Source: Tolumonas osonensis (GTDB lineage Bacteria > Pseudomonadota > Gammaproteobacteria > Enterobacterales > Aeromonadaceae). From it: 64,000 bases of DNA. Where the stretch lies: the NCBI RefSeq assembly GCF_014202415.1, contig NZ_JACHGR010000002.1, positions 62,001 to 126,000 on the forward strand. The letters are read 5' to 3'. Under the pieces are notes generated by a model. It made no database searches. It worked only from the letters and a program-made list of their open reading frames with translations, and had not been told where the DNA came from. Both the position numbers and the translations under genes were made by a program. Positions 7,989 to 18,194 of the stretch are shown here, in pieces. Each line of letters opens with the position of its first letter. Position 1 is the stretch's first letter.

Positions 7989-8648
7989 TTATTTCACTGC
8001 AGGGAGATCATTCAGCCAGTCTTTTACTTCAGATTCGATATCGTCATCGGTGACATCATTCCGTGAAATGGCAAGACCGTCCGTGATCACGCTGGCACCC
8101 GGTTGGAGACGCTGGATTTCCTGAATAGAACCTGAAAAATGACTGCCGCCGTGAGTGGTGAACGGAATAATCGTTTTTCCTTGCAGATTATGCTGTTCCA
8201 GAAAGCTGTATAACGCCATTGGCATTTGATACCACCAGATGGGGTAACCAATAAAAACAGTATCATAGTCAGCCAGGTTATTTATTTTTGATTTCAGCGC
8301 CGGTCTGACATTATCTTGTTTCTCTTTTTCTGCATACCGGATGAGCGGTTCATGCTGAGAAGGGTAGGTGTTTACTGTTTCAATGCGGAATAATTCTCCG
8401 TCAGTCTGTTGCTGAATGAGTTGCGCGATATATTGTGTACTGCCTAACAGCTGATTGTTTTTAGATAACAGGCTGGCTCCTGAGTTTCCGTCAACACCAT
8501 CCAGTTTGACATCTTCCGGCTGAGAAAAATAAACAACCAATGTTCTTTTTTTATTGTTCTGGTCAGCGATTGCATGGAAGCTAAAAATTGTCATCAGCAA
8601 AAAGACAAATATTCGTTTCGTGAATAACTCATACGAAGATATTTTCAT
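7989..8648 (-). CDS. exported flavodoxin-like protein
   Basis: 219 residues. An N-terminal hydrophobic stretch IFVFLLMTIFSFHAIA ending AIA suggests a signal peptide. The body is a flavodoxin: TLVVYFSQPEDVK as the phosphate-binding loop, YDTVFIGYPIWWYQMPMALY as the isoalloxazine loop and TTHGGSHFSGS after beta4. Such flavodoxin_4 proteins are typically neighbours of aldo/keto reductases and carboxymuconolactone-decarboxylase-like genes, as here. It probably binds FMN in the periplasm and exchanges electrons with the adjacent DUF4405 protein; the partner is inference. Confidence 0.82.
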   Translation of the reverse strand: MKISSYELFTKRIFVFLLMTIFSFHAIADQNNKKRTLVVYFSQPEDVKLDGVDGNSGASLLSKNNQLLGSTQYIAQLIQQQTDGELFRIETVNTYPSQHEPLIRYAEKEKQDNVRPALKSKINNLADYDTVFIGYPIWWYQMPMALYSFLEQHNLQGKTIIPFTTHGGSHFSGSIQEIQRLQPGASVITDGLAISRNDVTDDDIESEVKDWLNDLPAVK

Positions 8649-8660
8649 GATTTTCTCCCT

Positions 8661-9819
<1,159 letters not shown>

Positions 9820-10149
9820 ATGAATCAGTGGATTATTTTATTAATTGCAATTTGCTCAGAGGTAATAGCAACTACCTCGCTGAAATTAAGCGATGGGTTC
9901 TCTAAACTGGGCCCGTCTGTGCTGGTTGTGCTGGGCTATGGCATCTCATTTTACTGTTTGTCACTGACATTAAGATCAATACCAGTTGGTGTTGTTTATG
10001 CGATCTGGTCCGGGATGGGTATTTCGCTGATAACCCTGGTTGGTTGGCACTTTTTTGGTGAAAAACTAAACATTCCCACATTGGTCGGTATCAGTCTTAT
10101 TTTTGCCGGGATTATGGTTATTAATTTTTATTCATCAGTTGAAGCCTGA
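9820..10149 (+). CDS. small multidrug resistance (SMR) exporter
   Basis: 109 residues with four membrane helices, the exact SMR size. The proton/substrate-coupling Glu14 lies in AICSEVIATTSLKLSDGF, followed by SIPVGVVYAIWSGMGI (helix 3) and LIFAGIMVINFYS (helix 4), all as in EmrE-type proteins. Works as an antiparallel dimer exchanging cationic drugs for protons across the inner membrane. No clear Shine-Dalgarno precedes the start. It lies alone between divergent and convergent genes. Confidence 0.92.
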   Translation: MNQWIILLIAICSEVIATTSLKLSDGFSKLGPSVLVVLGYGISFYCLSLTLRSIPVGVVYAIWSGMGISLITLVGWHFFGEKLNIPTLVGISLIFAGIMVINFYSSVEA

Positions 10150-10189
10150 TTATTTCTGTTTCTGCATAAGCTGAAAAGGTGGTGATTGC

Positions 10190-11152
10190 TTAAACAGGTG
10201 TTGCGCAATACGGCAGCATTTGCTGTGGCTGAATATTTAACTCTTCTTTATCCTTGAGCGCCAGATGAATAAAGTCTGCACAGGCTTTAACTCTGGGCGC
10301 GATCAGTGAGCGATGAGGGTATTGCACCATCATCTGGAAATCGCCAGGGTCATGTTGATCGAACAAGACTAATTTCAAGTCACCGCTTTTCAGATATTTC
10401 CACGAGAGATACACGGCTGATTCCGCAATGCCGAGTCCATCCAATGCAGCGTTAACCAGCGTACCGGGATCAGACAGCGTCAAAACGGAGGAAACGGGTT
10501 CATGCATATATACACCATCATCCGGCAGCGTGAATTTCCACGGCTGGATCCGGCTACCCAGAAATCTGCGGGAGATAAGGTGATGTCTTGTTAATTCAGA
10601 CGGATGATGTGGAATGCCATATTTTTCCAGATAAGTTGGTGATGCCACCAGACAGCGTTTGAGAACACCTAACCCTCTGGAAATCATGGAGGAATCGTGG
10701 ATATTTCCGGCCCTAATCACAAGGTCATAGCCTTCCTTAACGAAATCAATGATGTGATCATCAAAATCAATTTCAACCCTGAGATCCGGATAGGTTGCCA
10801 GTAATTCCGGTATGACCGGCATCAGCAGTTTACGTCCGATCACATTAGATACCGATATACGGACAAGTCCGGCCGGGCTGGCATCATTGGTTGTGACGCT
10901 TTCAATGGCTTCATCAAGAGATAAGAGAGCAGGGGCAACATTCGCTAAAAAATGCTCGCCTTCTGCGGTCAGACTCAGGCTACGAGTCGTGCGGTTAAAT
11001 AGGCGGATACCCAGATTTTGCTCCAGCGTCGCTACGTTTTTACTGACAGCTGCAGGGGTGATGTCCAGTATCTTTGCCGCTGCAGTAAAACTGCCGAGAT
11101 TAGCCGATTTTACGAACGCAACAATGCCATTGATGTGATTGATGGTATCCAT
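10190..11152 (-). CDS. LysR-family transcriptional regulator
   Basis: 320 residues. The winged-helix domain spans about residues 6-65 (FVKSANLGSFTAAAKILDI followed by TPAAVSKNVATLEQNLGIRL), with a C-terminal effector-binding periplasmic-protein-like domain from about residue 95. The RLFNRTTRSLSLTAEG wing places it in the CrgA/AaeR-like group that usually controls oxidoreductases. It is divergent from the DUF1330 and flavoprotein genes and shares a 108-bp intergenic region containing AGTTATATAACT (11178-11189), a possible operator. Effector unknown. Confidence 0.88.
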   Translation of the reverse strand: MDTINHINGIVAFVKSANLGSFTAAAKILDITPAAVSKNVATLEQNLGIRLFNRTTRSLSLTAEGEHFLANVAPALLSLDEAIESVTTNDASPAGLVRISVSNVIGRKLLMPVIPELLATYPDLRVEIDFDDHIIDFVKEGYDLVIRAGNIHDSSMISRGLGVLKRCLVASPTYLEKYGIPHHPSELTRHHLISRRFLGSRIQPWKFTLPDDGVYMHEPVSSVLTLSDPGTLVNAALDGLGIAESAVYLSWKYLKSGDLKLVLFDQHDPGDFQMMVQYPHRSLIAPRVKACADFIHLALKDKEELNIQPQQMLPYCATPV

Positions 11153-11177
11153 AAGGCTCAGTCTATTTTCAACTTTT

Positions 11178-11189
11178 AGTTATATAACT
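11178..11189. promoter_or_regulatory. palindrome in the LysR/DUF1330 divergent promoter
   Basis: Perfect 12-bp palindrome AGTTATATAACT between the divergent starts at 11152 and 11261; a plausible LysR site, unproven. Confidence 0.35.
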
Positions 11190-11260
11190 TTATCCTATTC
11201 ATCATCTAATTCTCAATAATCCAATCGGATAAACTTAACGAAAACAGGGGAGTTAAAGCG

Positions 11261-11560
11261 ATGACCAAACCAGCTTATTTTATCATTGATGTCAAAATCC
11301 ATAATCCCGAAGGCATGAAACCTTATGCGGAAAAAGTGGCTGAGACTTATAAGGCATTTGGTGGAAAACGGATTGTATATGGTGCAAAAGCAGAAGCCTT
11401 GGAAGGCACAGTGCCAGAAGGCCAAATAGTCATACTGCAATTTGACAGTATCGAAAAAGCAAAAGCCTGGCATGACTCGCCAGAATATCAGGCGATTATT
11501 GATTATCGGTTGGCTGCATCTGAAGGGAATGCCTATTTAGTCGAAGGTATTGCTGGTTAA
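11261..11560 (+). CDS. DUF1330 family protein
   Basis: 99 residues of the dimeric alpha/beta ferredoxin-like DUF1330 family: PAYFIIDVKIHNPEGMKPYA at the N-terminus, GGKRIVYGAKAEALEG in the middle and IVILQFDSIEKAKAWHDSPE before the final helix. A GGGGAG ribosome-binding site precedes the start. Family members resemble EthD/ABM-domain proteins that may act on small aromatic or quinone compounds, but no reaction is established. It is followed 32 bp later by a quinone-reductase-like flavoprotein; both are divergent from a LysR gene that probably controls them. Confidence 0.88.
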   Translation: MTKPAYFIIDVKIHNPEGMKPYAEKVAETYKAFGGKRIVYGAKAEALEGTVPEGQIVILQFDSIEKAKAWHDSPEYQAIIDYRLAASEGNAYLVEGIAG

Positions 11561-11592
11561 TTTAATTTTTTATTTATTCAAAGGTTTTAACA

Positions 11593-12117
11593 ATGAAAAC
11601 TCTGATTGTTGTATCACATCCATATCCTGAACAATCCCATACGATTAAATCGCTGGAACAGACGGCAAGATCTTTTTCTGACGTTGAGGTTCGCAATTTA
11701 GAATCCTTGTACGGAAATGATTTGAATAACTTTGATGTACGTGCAGAACAAATTGCGCATGAGGCGGCAGACCGGGTTATTTATATGTTTCCGGTTCATT
11801 GGTTCAATTTAACACCGATGCTGAAAGCATATATGAATACGGTATGGGCTTATGGCTGGGCGTTTGGTCCGGAAGGTACTGCGTTGAAAGGAAAACAATT
11901 CCAGGTTGTCGCCACCGCAGGGGCTGCAGAGTTCACTTATTCGCATGAAGGCATCATTGAATGCACGATGGATGAAGTCCTGAGCCCATTAAAAGCCAGT
12001 GCAAAATATGTTGGTATGAATTATCAGCAACCAATTGCATTTTATGAGGCAATGGGGGCTGATGCTGCAAAAATGAAATCGTTTAAAGAAGTTTTAGTCT
12101 CTGCATTATCCGTATAA
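11593..12117 (+). CDS. NAD(P)H-dependent oxidoreductase, KefF/MdaB-like flavoprotein
   Basis: 174 residues with the flavodoxin-2 fold: LIVVSHPYPEQSHTIKSL as FMN phosphate loop, ADRVIYMFPVHWFNLTPMLK as the flavin loop, and WAYGWAFGPEGTALKGK followed by VVATAGA for NAD(P)H/quinone binding. Members perform two-electron reduction of quinones and protect against electrophiles; the KefF branch also activates potassium efflux systems, but no kef gene is nearby. Cytoplasmic. Likely cotranscribed with DUF1330. Confidence 0.87.
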   Translation: MKTLIVVSHPYPEQSHTIKSLEQTARSFSDVEVRNLESLYGNDLNNFDVRAEQIAHEAADRVIYMFPVHWFNLTPMLKAYMNTVWAYGWAFGPEGTALKGKQFQVVATAGAAEFTYSHEGIIECTMDEVLSPLKASAKYVGMNYQQPIAFYEAMGADAAKMKSFKEVLVSALSV

Positions 12118-12173
12118 TTGAGAATGGCTGACTTACCAATATAAGTCAGCTCTCTTGTTGGAACAGGAGTGAT

Positions 12174-12650
12174 ATGAATATGTTACGGTTCCGATTCAGT
12201 GCATTTTTAAATCAAAGAAATAGAAAACATGGCTGTTTGACAGGTGTGTTTTTTGCCGTTATTGCCAATTTTGTACAGGCTGCACCAGGAGACACTGCGA
12301 TGACCCAAATTTTCTTTCAGCTTGATGGCCATGAGGTTGGAATTGTATTAGATGATAATGACGCAACCCGCGATCTGCTGACGCTTCTCCCGCAACAACT
12401 TGATTGGGATGACTATGGCAATGTTGAAAAGATCAGTTATTTATCCAGAAAAATCAGCACCCAAGGCACCCCTGATGGATATACCCCAGCGAAGGGCGAT
12501 TTTGCCTATTACGCACCTTGGGGAAATATCGTCATCTTCTGCAAAGCATTCTCTTATTCTCCGGGGCTGATAAAACTCGGACATGTTGATACCGGATTCG
12601 ATGAAGCCTGCCGCAAGGGCAAATATACTGTTGAGATGAAGATTCGCTGA
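12174..12650 (+). CDS. exported cyclophilin-like fold protein
   Basis: 158 residues. A hydrophobic stretch LTGVFFAVIANFVQAAPGD near residues 22-40 suggests a signal peptide with a long N-region. The mature part (IFFQLDGHEVGIVLDDNDAT then RDLLTLLPQQLDWDDYGN; GDFAYYAPWGNIVIFCKAF) matches the bacterial cyclophilin-like domain (Cyclophil_like2), a beta-barrel without proven isomerase activity. AACAGGAG precedes the start. Such genes commonly lie in clusters with the aldo/keto reductase, flavodoxin and SDR genes seen here. Function unknown. Confidence 0.82.
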   Translation: MNMLRFRFSAFLNQRNRKHGCLTGVFFAVIANFVQAAPGDTAMTQIFFQLDGHEVGIVLDDNDATRDLLTLLPQQLDWDDYGNVEKISYLSRKISTQGTPDGYTPAKGDFAYYAPWGNIVIFCKAFSYSPGLIKLGHVDTGFDEACRKGKYTVEMKIR

Positions 12651-12745
12651 TATAGCTATACCGTTTATCAGAAAAACACGCAGCAGCCCGCACCAAAAGT
12701 GGAGCGTTATACTTTAGAACCAGGTGTTTGAGAGAGGTTAAACAG

Positions 12746-13513
12746 ATGAGTTTCGTATTCATTACCGGTAGCACACAAGGGCTTGGTCGGGCGACTGCAC
12801 AAAACCTGATTGAACAAGGCCATCAGGTCGTGCTTCATGCCCGATCACCAGAACGACTTGCAGCAGTTAAAGATTTAATACCTCAAGCCGCAGGCGTTGT
12901 GATTGGTGATCTAAGCAGATTATCTGATATTCGGCTTGTAGCGGAACAAGTGAATCAAATCGGACGAATGAACGCTGTCATTCATAATGCGGGCGTTTAT
13001 CCTTCGAGTGGGAAAAAAGAAATTGTTGATGGCTATCCAAGCACGTTCATGGTGAATACGGTAGCACCTTATCTTTTAACTGCTCTGATACAACGTCCTG
13101 AACGTTTGATTTACCTCAGTAGCAGTATGCATTTTAGTGGTGTTGGTGATATCCATGATATCGATTGGCATTCGAGACCTTGGAATGCCAGCGAAGCCTA
13201 TTCAGAAAGCAAGCTCTTCGCCACTGCTTTAGCTTTCGCAATTGCAAGGTATTGGCCGAATGTATTGAGTCATGCCGTCGATCCTGGATGGGTACCCACC
13301 AGAATGGGCGGAAAGGATGCACCTGATGATCTGATTGAAGGTTATCTAACTCAATGCTGGCTTGCTGTCAGTAATGATGATGCAGTGCGAATAAGCGGGA
13401 GATACTGGCATCATCATGAATGTCGAAAAGCATCTTCCTTGGCTTATTCTTCATTACTTCAAGACAATCTTATAGATAAATTGTCGGTGATAACAAATAT
13501 TTCATTATTTTAA
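12746..13513 (+). CDS. short-chain dehydrogenase/reductase
   Basis: 255 residues from the ATG at 12746, where FVFITGSTQGLGRATAQNL begins almost immediately and a GAGAGAGG site precedes. The cofactor motif TGxxxGxG, VIHNAGVYP (NAG), YLSSSMHF (Ser) and AYSESKLFA (Tyr-x-x-x-Lys) are all present, so the protein should be active. HARSPERL after beta2 suggests NADP(H). The C-terminal WLAVSNDDAVRISGRYWHH is normal for the atypical-SDR group. Orientation and spacing (95 bp) allow cotranscription with the cyclophilin-like gene. Confidence 0.86.
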   Translation: MSFVFITGSTQGLGRATAQNLIEQGHQVVLHARSPERLAAVKDLIPQAAGVVIGDLSRLSDIRLVAEQVNQIGRMNAVIHNAGVYPSSGKKEIVDGYPSTFMVNTVAPYLLTALIQRPERLIYLSSSMHFSGVGDIHDIDWHSRPWNASEAYSESKLFATALAFAIARYWPNVLSHAVDPGWVPTRMGGKDAPDDLIEGYLTQCWLAVSNDDAVRISGRYWHHHECRKASSLAYSSLLQDNLIDKLSVITNISLF

Positions 13514-13623
13514 TAATAGCTGTAATTCAGGATTAATATTCAGCCTGTAGGTGTATGATTTTTCAAGGGCATTATTTTTGTGTCATGGCCGGGTACATTT
13601 ATTATGAATATAAGGAGATAACA

Positions 13624-14628
13624 ATGCGTCGATATCATTTATTGGCTGTATCATTACTTGGGGTGAGTACAATGTTAAGCGCGCAGACTGTGTTATATCA
13701 TTCAAAGGTGATTGAACCAAAACCAATGTCACTGGCTGAATTCCCTGTCAGTAAATCTTATACCGATGGCATGAAGGTCATTCAGGCTGATTTTTCAGAT
13801 CCGGATGTTACAGCATTTACCCATGTGGAATATGCGAAAAAATCGGGGATGGCGTTACATCTGAATATCCTCACACCAGCACAAGAGATTGGTGCTGTTT
13901 CTGCTCCGAAATATCCATTAATTGTGTATGTGCAAGGTTCAGCTTGGATGAAACAGGAAATGCATAGCATGCCACAATTGATCAAAATGGCGAAAAAAGG
14001 TTACGTCATCGCGATTGTCGAATACAGACACTCAGCTGTTGCAGGTTTCCCTGCGCAAACTGAAGACACCAAGACCGCCATTCGTTTTATGAAAAAAAAT
14101 GGTGAAAAATATAATGCGGATACGTCAAAAATCGTATTGTGGGGCGATTCTTCCGGTGGTCATACCGTATTAATGACGGCTGTTACCGTGAATCAGAATA
14201 AATTTGATGATGAAGGTCAGGATAAAGACCCGATTTCATTAAAAGCGGTCATTGATTTTTATGGTCCGACTGATATCAGCAAGATGAACAAGGAACCTTC
14301 GACCTGGGATCACATCACAGATAAAAGCCCGGAAGGGATGTTTCTGGGTGGCGTGAATGTTTTAGAAAATCCTGACAAAGTAAAACCAACCATACCGATG
14401 AATTATGTAGCGCAAGATCAAACAATTCCGCCAATTCTGATCGCTCATGGAAACAAAGACCGGTTAGTGCCGTTTGGGCAGAGCGTGATGATGTTCGATG
14501 CGCTCAAGAAAAATAATAAAGATGCGGTGATGTATCAGATCAATGGTGCTGACCACGGAGGTGCACCGTTCTGGAGTAAAGAGATGTTAGAGATAGTTGA
14601 TCAGTTTATTCAGCAGCATCTGAAGTAG
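13624..14628 (+). CDS. exported alpha/beta hydrolase (BD-FAE/esterase type)
   Basis: 334 residues from the ATG at 13624, preceded by AAGGAGATAACA; the longer frame from 13555 lacks a ribosome-binding site and would mask the signal peptide (YHLLAVSLLGVSTMLSAQ). The nucleophile elbow VLWGDSSGGHTVLM carries the catalytic Ser, with Asp in AHGNKDRLVPFGQ and His in INGADHGGAPFW. YVQGSAWMKQEM replaces the HGGG oxyanion loop. It probably hydrolyses carboxylic esters in the periplasm. It is monocistronic, ending at a clear terminator. Confidence 0.85.
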   Translation: MRRYHLLAVSLLGVSTMLSAQTVLYHSKVIEPKPMSLAEFPVSKSYTDGMKVIQADFSDPDVTAFTHVEYAKKSGMALHLNILTPAQEIGAVSAPKYPLIVYVQGSAWMKQEMHSMPQLIKMAKKGYVIAIVEYRHSAVAGFPAQTEDTKTAIRFMKKNGEKYNADTSKIVLWGDSSGGHTVLMTAVTVNQNKFDDEGQDKDPISLKAVIDFYGPTDISKMNKEPSTWDHITDKSPEGMFLGGVNVLENPDKVKPTIPMNYVAQDQTIPPILIAHGNKDRLVPFGQSVMMFDALKKNNKDAVMYQINGADHGGAPFWSKEMLEIVDQFIQQHLK

Positions 14629-14640
14629 TATGATTTAAGT

Positions 14641-14678
14641 AATGAGGGTGACCAATTTAATTGTTCACCCTCATTTTT
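14641..14678 (+). terminator. rho-independent terminator
   Basis: Perfect 11-bp stem AATGAGGGTGA/TCACCCTCATT with a 13-base loop, followed by a T run (14674-14678), 12 bp after the hydrolase stop. Confidence 0.85.
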
Positions 14679-14732
14679 GTGGAAAATTAATTATTTCGTT
14701 CGAACAAAGAATTAATTAATCAGTAACAGAGC

Positions 14733-15815
14733 TTATCGCAAGCTTGTCTTATAAAACTGCTCAAATTTGTCAAACGGAATTTTTCCTGCCTGGTTGTCGT
14801 ACAAATCCACATGATTCGCATTCGGCACAATGACCAGTTCTTTGTTTTTGCCGCCAATAGCTTTATAAGCATCTTCAGCAAAATAGCGGGAATGCGCTTT
14901 TTCACCTGTCACTATCAGTGCTGGAATAGTTATTTCATTTGCATAGCTCATCATCGGAATATTCATAAATGAGTGGGCAGTGGTTGCTGTCCATGCGCCA
15001 TTCGAGTTAACAGAGCGGGTATGGAAACCACGTGGGACTTTGTAATAGTCATAAAATTCTTTGATGATCGGGTTAGCGTCAGCAGGCAGCGTATTTGGTA
15101 AACCGCCGGCCATCGAAGCTGGCTTGCCGTTTTCGGCATCTGACCAGCGTTGTTGACTGATCTGGTCAAGCGCCGCATGTCGTTGTTCTGCGGTCATGCT
15201 GTCAAATAAGCCTTTGGCCATCACACGACTCATGTCATACATCACACTGGTGGCAACAGCTTTTACCCGGGTATCTGCCGCTACAGCATTTAATGCCATT
15301 CCGCCCCAGCCACAGATGCCGAGGATACCAATCCGGTTACGATCGATTTCCTGCTGAAGACCGAGAAAGTCGACAGCTGCGCTGAAGTCTTCGGTATTGA
15401 TGTCCGGTGAAGCAACATTGCGTGGTTCACCGCCACTCTCACCAGTATAAGATGGGTCAAACGCCAGCGTAATAAAACCACGTTCTGCCAGTGTTTGCGC
15501 GTATAAACCACTCGACTGCTCCTTCACCGCACCAAACGGCCCGCTGACAGCAATGGCTGCCAGTTTATTGTTGCCGCGATTTTTGGGGAGATACAAATCA
15601 CCGACCAGGGTAATGCCGTAACGGTTTTTAAAGGTCACTTTGCGATGTTCGACTTTATTGCTTTGAGGAAAGGTTTTATCCCATTCAGCCACGATAGAAA
15701 CTGGCTCGTTAGGATTGATGTTTTGAGCATACGTCATAGCGGAAGTTCCGGTTAAGGCTGCGCCCAACAATAAGGCAGAAGCGATAGTGGTCAGTTTTTT
15801 GGGTAAAATGTTCAT
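14733..15815 (-). CDS. exported alpha/beta hydrolase, dienelactone-hydrolase-like
   Basis: 360 residues with a signal peptide (SALLLGAALTGTSAMTYAQ). HRKVTFKNRYGITLVGDLYL, AVKEQSSGLYAQTLAERGF and GESGGEPRNVASPDINTED define the family, with the elbow IGILGICGWGGMAL, where Cys is the candidate nucleophile, and the C-terminal His in VPNANHVDLYDNQ. It is clearly paralogous to the product of 16968-18026 and to the relic at 6424-6769. Substrate unknown. It is divergent from the LysR gene at 16006, with a 16-bp palindrome between the two. Confidence 0.82.
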   Translation of the reverse strand: MNILPKKLTTIASALLLGAALTGTSAMTYAQNINPNEPVSIVAEWDKTFPQSNKVEHRKVTFKNRYGITLVGDLYLPKNRGNNKLAAIAVSGPFGAVKEQSSGLYAQTLAERGFITLAFDPSYTGESGGEPRNVASPDINTEDFSAAVDFLGLQQEIDRNRIGILGICGWGGMALNAVAADTRVKAVATSVMYDMSRVMAKGLFDSMTAEQRHAALDQISQQRWSDAENGKPASMAGGLPNTLPADANPIIKEFYDYYKVPRGFHTRSVNSNGAWTATTAHSFMNIPMMSYANEITIPALIVTGEKAHSRYFAEDAYKAIGGKNKELVIVPNANHVDLYDNQAGKIPFDKFEQFYKTSLR

Positions 15816-15880
15816 AGTTCAACTCCTGTTAAAACCAGTTATTGGTTCTGTGGTGAGTGTTTTTTAATCGATGTATGCAT

Positions 15881-15896
15881 TGTAGTTAGAACTACA
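15881..15896. promoter_or_regulatory. candidate LysR operator
   Basis: Perfect inverted repeat TGTAGTT-AG-AACTACA in the 190-bp region between the divergent hydrolase (start 15815) and LysR (start 16006) genes, about 66 bp before the hydrolase start. Confidence 0.45.
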
Positions 15897-16005
15897 CGTG
15901 ATTATTAGATGGTGAAAATAGATAACATTAATGCTTTTTAGTTATAAATAATTGCGATAAATCGGGCAGCGGAATTACAATGGCTGTCTGCATTTGTTTG
16001 AATGA

Positions 16006-16899
16006 ATGAATATGACAGACCGCGAAAACTACAACGATTTATATGCATTCATGCTGGTTGCACGAGAAGGCAGTTTCACCAAAGCTGCAAGCAAGCTGGG
16101 CGTTGCACAGTCAGGTATTAGTCGCACAGTTCGTGATCTGGAAGCGCGTTTGGGGGTTCAGCTCTTAACAAGAACAACTCGTAAATTGTCGCTCACGCAG
16201 GCAGGCGAACAACTTTACCGGACGGCGCAATCCAGTTTCCAAACGCTGGATAACGGGTTATCCATGCTTGCCCATTTCCGGGATACACCATCTGGTACAG
16301 TCAGGATCAACGCTAGTCAGCACGCAATCGACAAAGTATTGTTGCCAAAGTTGGCGGTTTTCAGCCAACGTTATCCAGAAATTCGGCTGGAGTTGATTAG
16401 CGAAAGTCGTTTTGTGGATATCATTGCAGAACAGTTTGATGCTGGCGTGCGGTTGGGTGGTGATGTGGGAGAGGGAATGATTGCTGTACGAATTACGCCC
16501 GACATCGAGATGGTCGCTGTGGCTACTCCTGAACATTTTAGCCGCTATGGGTTTCCGCAAACGCTAAAGGATTTAGCCGGGCATCCTTGCATTGCCTATC
16601 AGTTTGCCGATGGCAGCCTTTATCAGTGGGAGTTCTGGCTGGATGGTAAACTCATAAAGCATAAACCACAGGGTCAATGGGTATTCTCAGATAGTTATAT
16701 GGAAGCGTCAGCAGCAAGAAAGGGGCTGGGATTAGCATATGTGCCGGAGGACTTAGTGGCTGAGGATTTAGAACACGGCACACTTATTCGAGTGTTAAAA
16801 CGCTACAGTCACCGTTTTGCCGGATTGCACCTGTATTATCCTCATCGCAATGTTTCGCCAGCACTAAGAATGGTGGTGGAAACACTAAAGATGAGTTAA
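16006..16899 (+). CDS. LysR-family transcriptional regulator
   Basis: 297 residues. The HTH is FMLVAREGSFTKAASKLGVA followed by QSGISRTVRDLEARLGVQLL, with the wing TRTTRKLSLTQAG. The effector domain begins near residue 92 (GTVRINASQHAIDKVLLPKL). It lies between two paralogous alpha/beta hydrolase genes: divergent from the one at 14733-15815 and convergent with the one at 16968-18026. It is therefore likely to control the first and perhaps both. Confidence 0.88.
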   Translation: MNMTDRENYNDLYAFMLVAREGSFTKAASKLGVAQSGISRTVRDLEARLGVQLLTRTTRKLSLTQAGEQLYRTAQSSFQTLDNGLSMLAHFRDTPSGTVRINASQHAIDKVLLPKLAVFSQRYPEIRLELISESRFVDIIAEQFDAGVRLGGDVGEGMIAVRITPDIEMVAVATPEHFSRYGFPQTLKDLAGHPCIAYQFADGSLYQWEFWLDGKLIKHKPQGQWVFSDSYMEASAARKGLGLAYVPEDLVAEDLEHGTLIRVLKRYSHRFAGLHLYYPHRNVSPALRMVVETLKMS

Positions 16900-16932
16900 A
16901 AAAGACAGCCAACAATTTGTTTGGCTGTCTTT
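16900..16932. terminator. bidirectional terminator
   Basis: Stem AAGACAGCCAA/TTGGCTGTCTT shared by the convergent LysR (+) and hydrolase (-) genes. On the minus strand it is followed by six T residues; on the plus strand by a weaker TTTGTTT tail. Confidence 0.75.
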
Positions 16933-16967
16933 GTTTAACGTAACAAAACAGATCCGTCGGGCAAGAA

Positions 16968-18026
16968 TTATAAATTCTTGCTGAAGAAATCTGTCAGTTT
17001 AGCAAACGGAATCAAATCAACACGATCATATAAATCAACGTGACCTGCATTTGGAACAATATATAACTCTTTAGGCTGACCAGCGAGTTTATAGGCTGTA
17101 TTGCTGAACTCACGGGAGTGAGCATTTTCGCCTGCGATAAATAGCATAGGGCGAGGTGAAATGGTTTCAATATCGTTGAAAGGGTAGAAGTTAACAAATT
17201 TGACTGCACTCGTTAATGTTGGATGCGTTGTTAATTCAGGAGATGAACCATTCGGTGTAAATTCTCCTCGAGGAGTACGATAGAAATCATAGAACTCGCG
17301 TTGAATAGCTGGGGTATCTTTGGTTATTTCGTGGGTTGTACCACTGGTATATTTGGTTTTACCACCAGTGAATTCAACGTAACGTTGTTCGGCTGCTTCG
17401 GCCAGAATAACCTTGCGGTCTTCAACAGTCATTGGTTTAAATTCTTTGTAATGAGTCAGACCGGAACGGTTTGCTTCGCCCATATCGTACATGCTGACGG
17501 TCGCGATAGCTTTCATGCGAGGATCAATTTTTGCTGCACTAATGGCAAAACTGCCGCTCCCGCAAATACCTAATACACCGATTTTATTGCGGTCGACAAA
17601 TGGTCTTGTACCTAAATAATCGACAGCAGCACTAAAATCTTCAGCATAGAGATCAGGTAAAACAGCGTTACGAGGTTCCCCGGCACTTTCGCCCCAGAAC
17701 GACAGATCGATAGCCAAGGTTACAAAACCTTGTTCAGCAAGTTTTTGTGCATAAAGATTAGAACTTTGCTCTTTAACTGCCCCCATTGGATGACCAACAA
17801 TGATTGCCTTTTTTTTGGCGTCGTTGGTGGTATCTTTAGGCATAAATAAATTACCAGTCACATCCATTTTGTACTGATTTTTAAACGTAACTTTCTGCAA
17901 AATCACTTTGTCACTTTTATAAAAGTTATCTGCACCATTTGACATGTCTGCTGCGAAACTTGTAAATGAGGCTATAGATAACATAAAGGAAGCTATAAGT
18001 TTTTTCATGAGAATTCCCAATGTCAT
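16968..18026 (-). CDS. exported alpha/beta hydrolase, paralogue of the 14733-15815 product
   Basis: 352 residues with a signal peptide (LIASFMLSIASFTSFAA). LQKVTFKNQYKMDVTGNLFM, GHPMGAVKEQSSNLYAQKL, LSFWGESAGEPRNAVLPD, GVLGICGSGSFAISA and NAGHVDLYDRVDLIPF align block by block with the neighbouring paralogue, the candidate nucleophile again being the Cys of GICG. A possible alternative start is the Met at residue 8 (MKKLIASF). Ends at the bidirectional terminator. Confidence 0.83.
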   Translation of the reverse strand: MTLGILMKKLIASFMLSIASFTSFAADMSNGADNFYKSDKVILQKVTFKNQYKMDVTGNLFMPKDTTNDAKKKAIIVGHPMGAVKEQSSNLYAQKLAEQGFVTLAIDLSFWGESAGEPRNAVLPDLYAEDFSAAVDYLGTRPFVDRNKIGVLGICGSGSFAISAAKIDPRMKAIATVSMYDMGEANRSGLTHYKEFKPMTVEDRKVILAEAAEQRYVEFTGGKTKYTSGTTHEITKDTPAIQREFYDFYRTPRGEFTPNGSSPELTTHPTLTSAVKFVNFYPFNDIETISPRPMLFIAGENAHSREFSNTAYKLAGQPKELYIVPNAGHVDLYDRVDLIPFAKLTDFFSKNL

Positions 18027-18194
18027 ATAGACTAAAATTTAATGTGGATTAGGAGGATGTCTAAATAGGTCTGATTATCTGATAAATAAATATTCCGTGA
18101 TAGGTGTCACGTTAGAATGATTATTTAGTTAAGCTGTAATGTTAATTCCAAATTATGGAAAAGATAATTCCTGTCGAGTATCGGATATCCCCAG

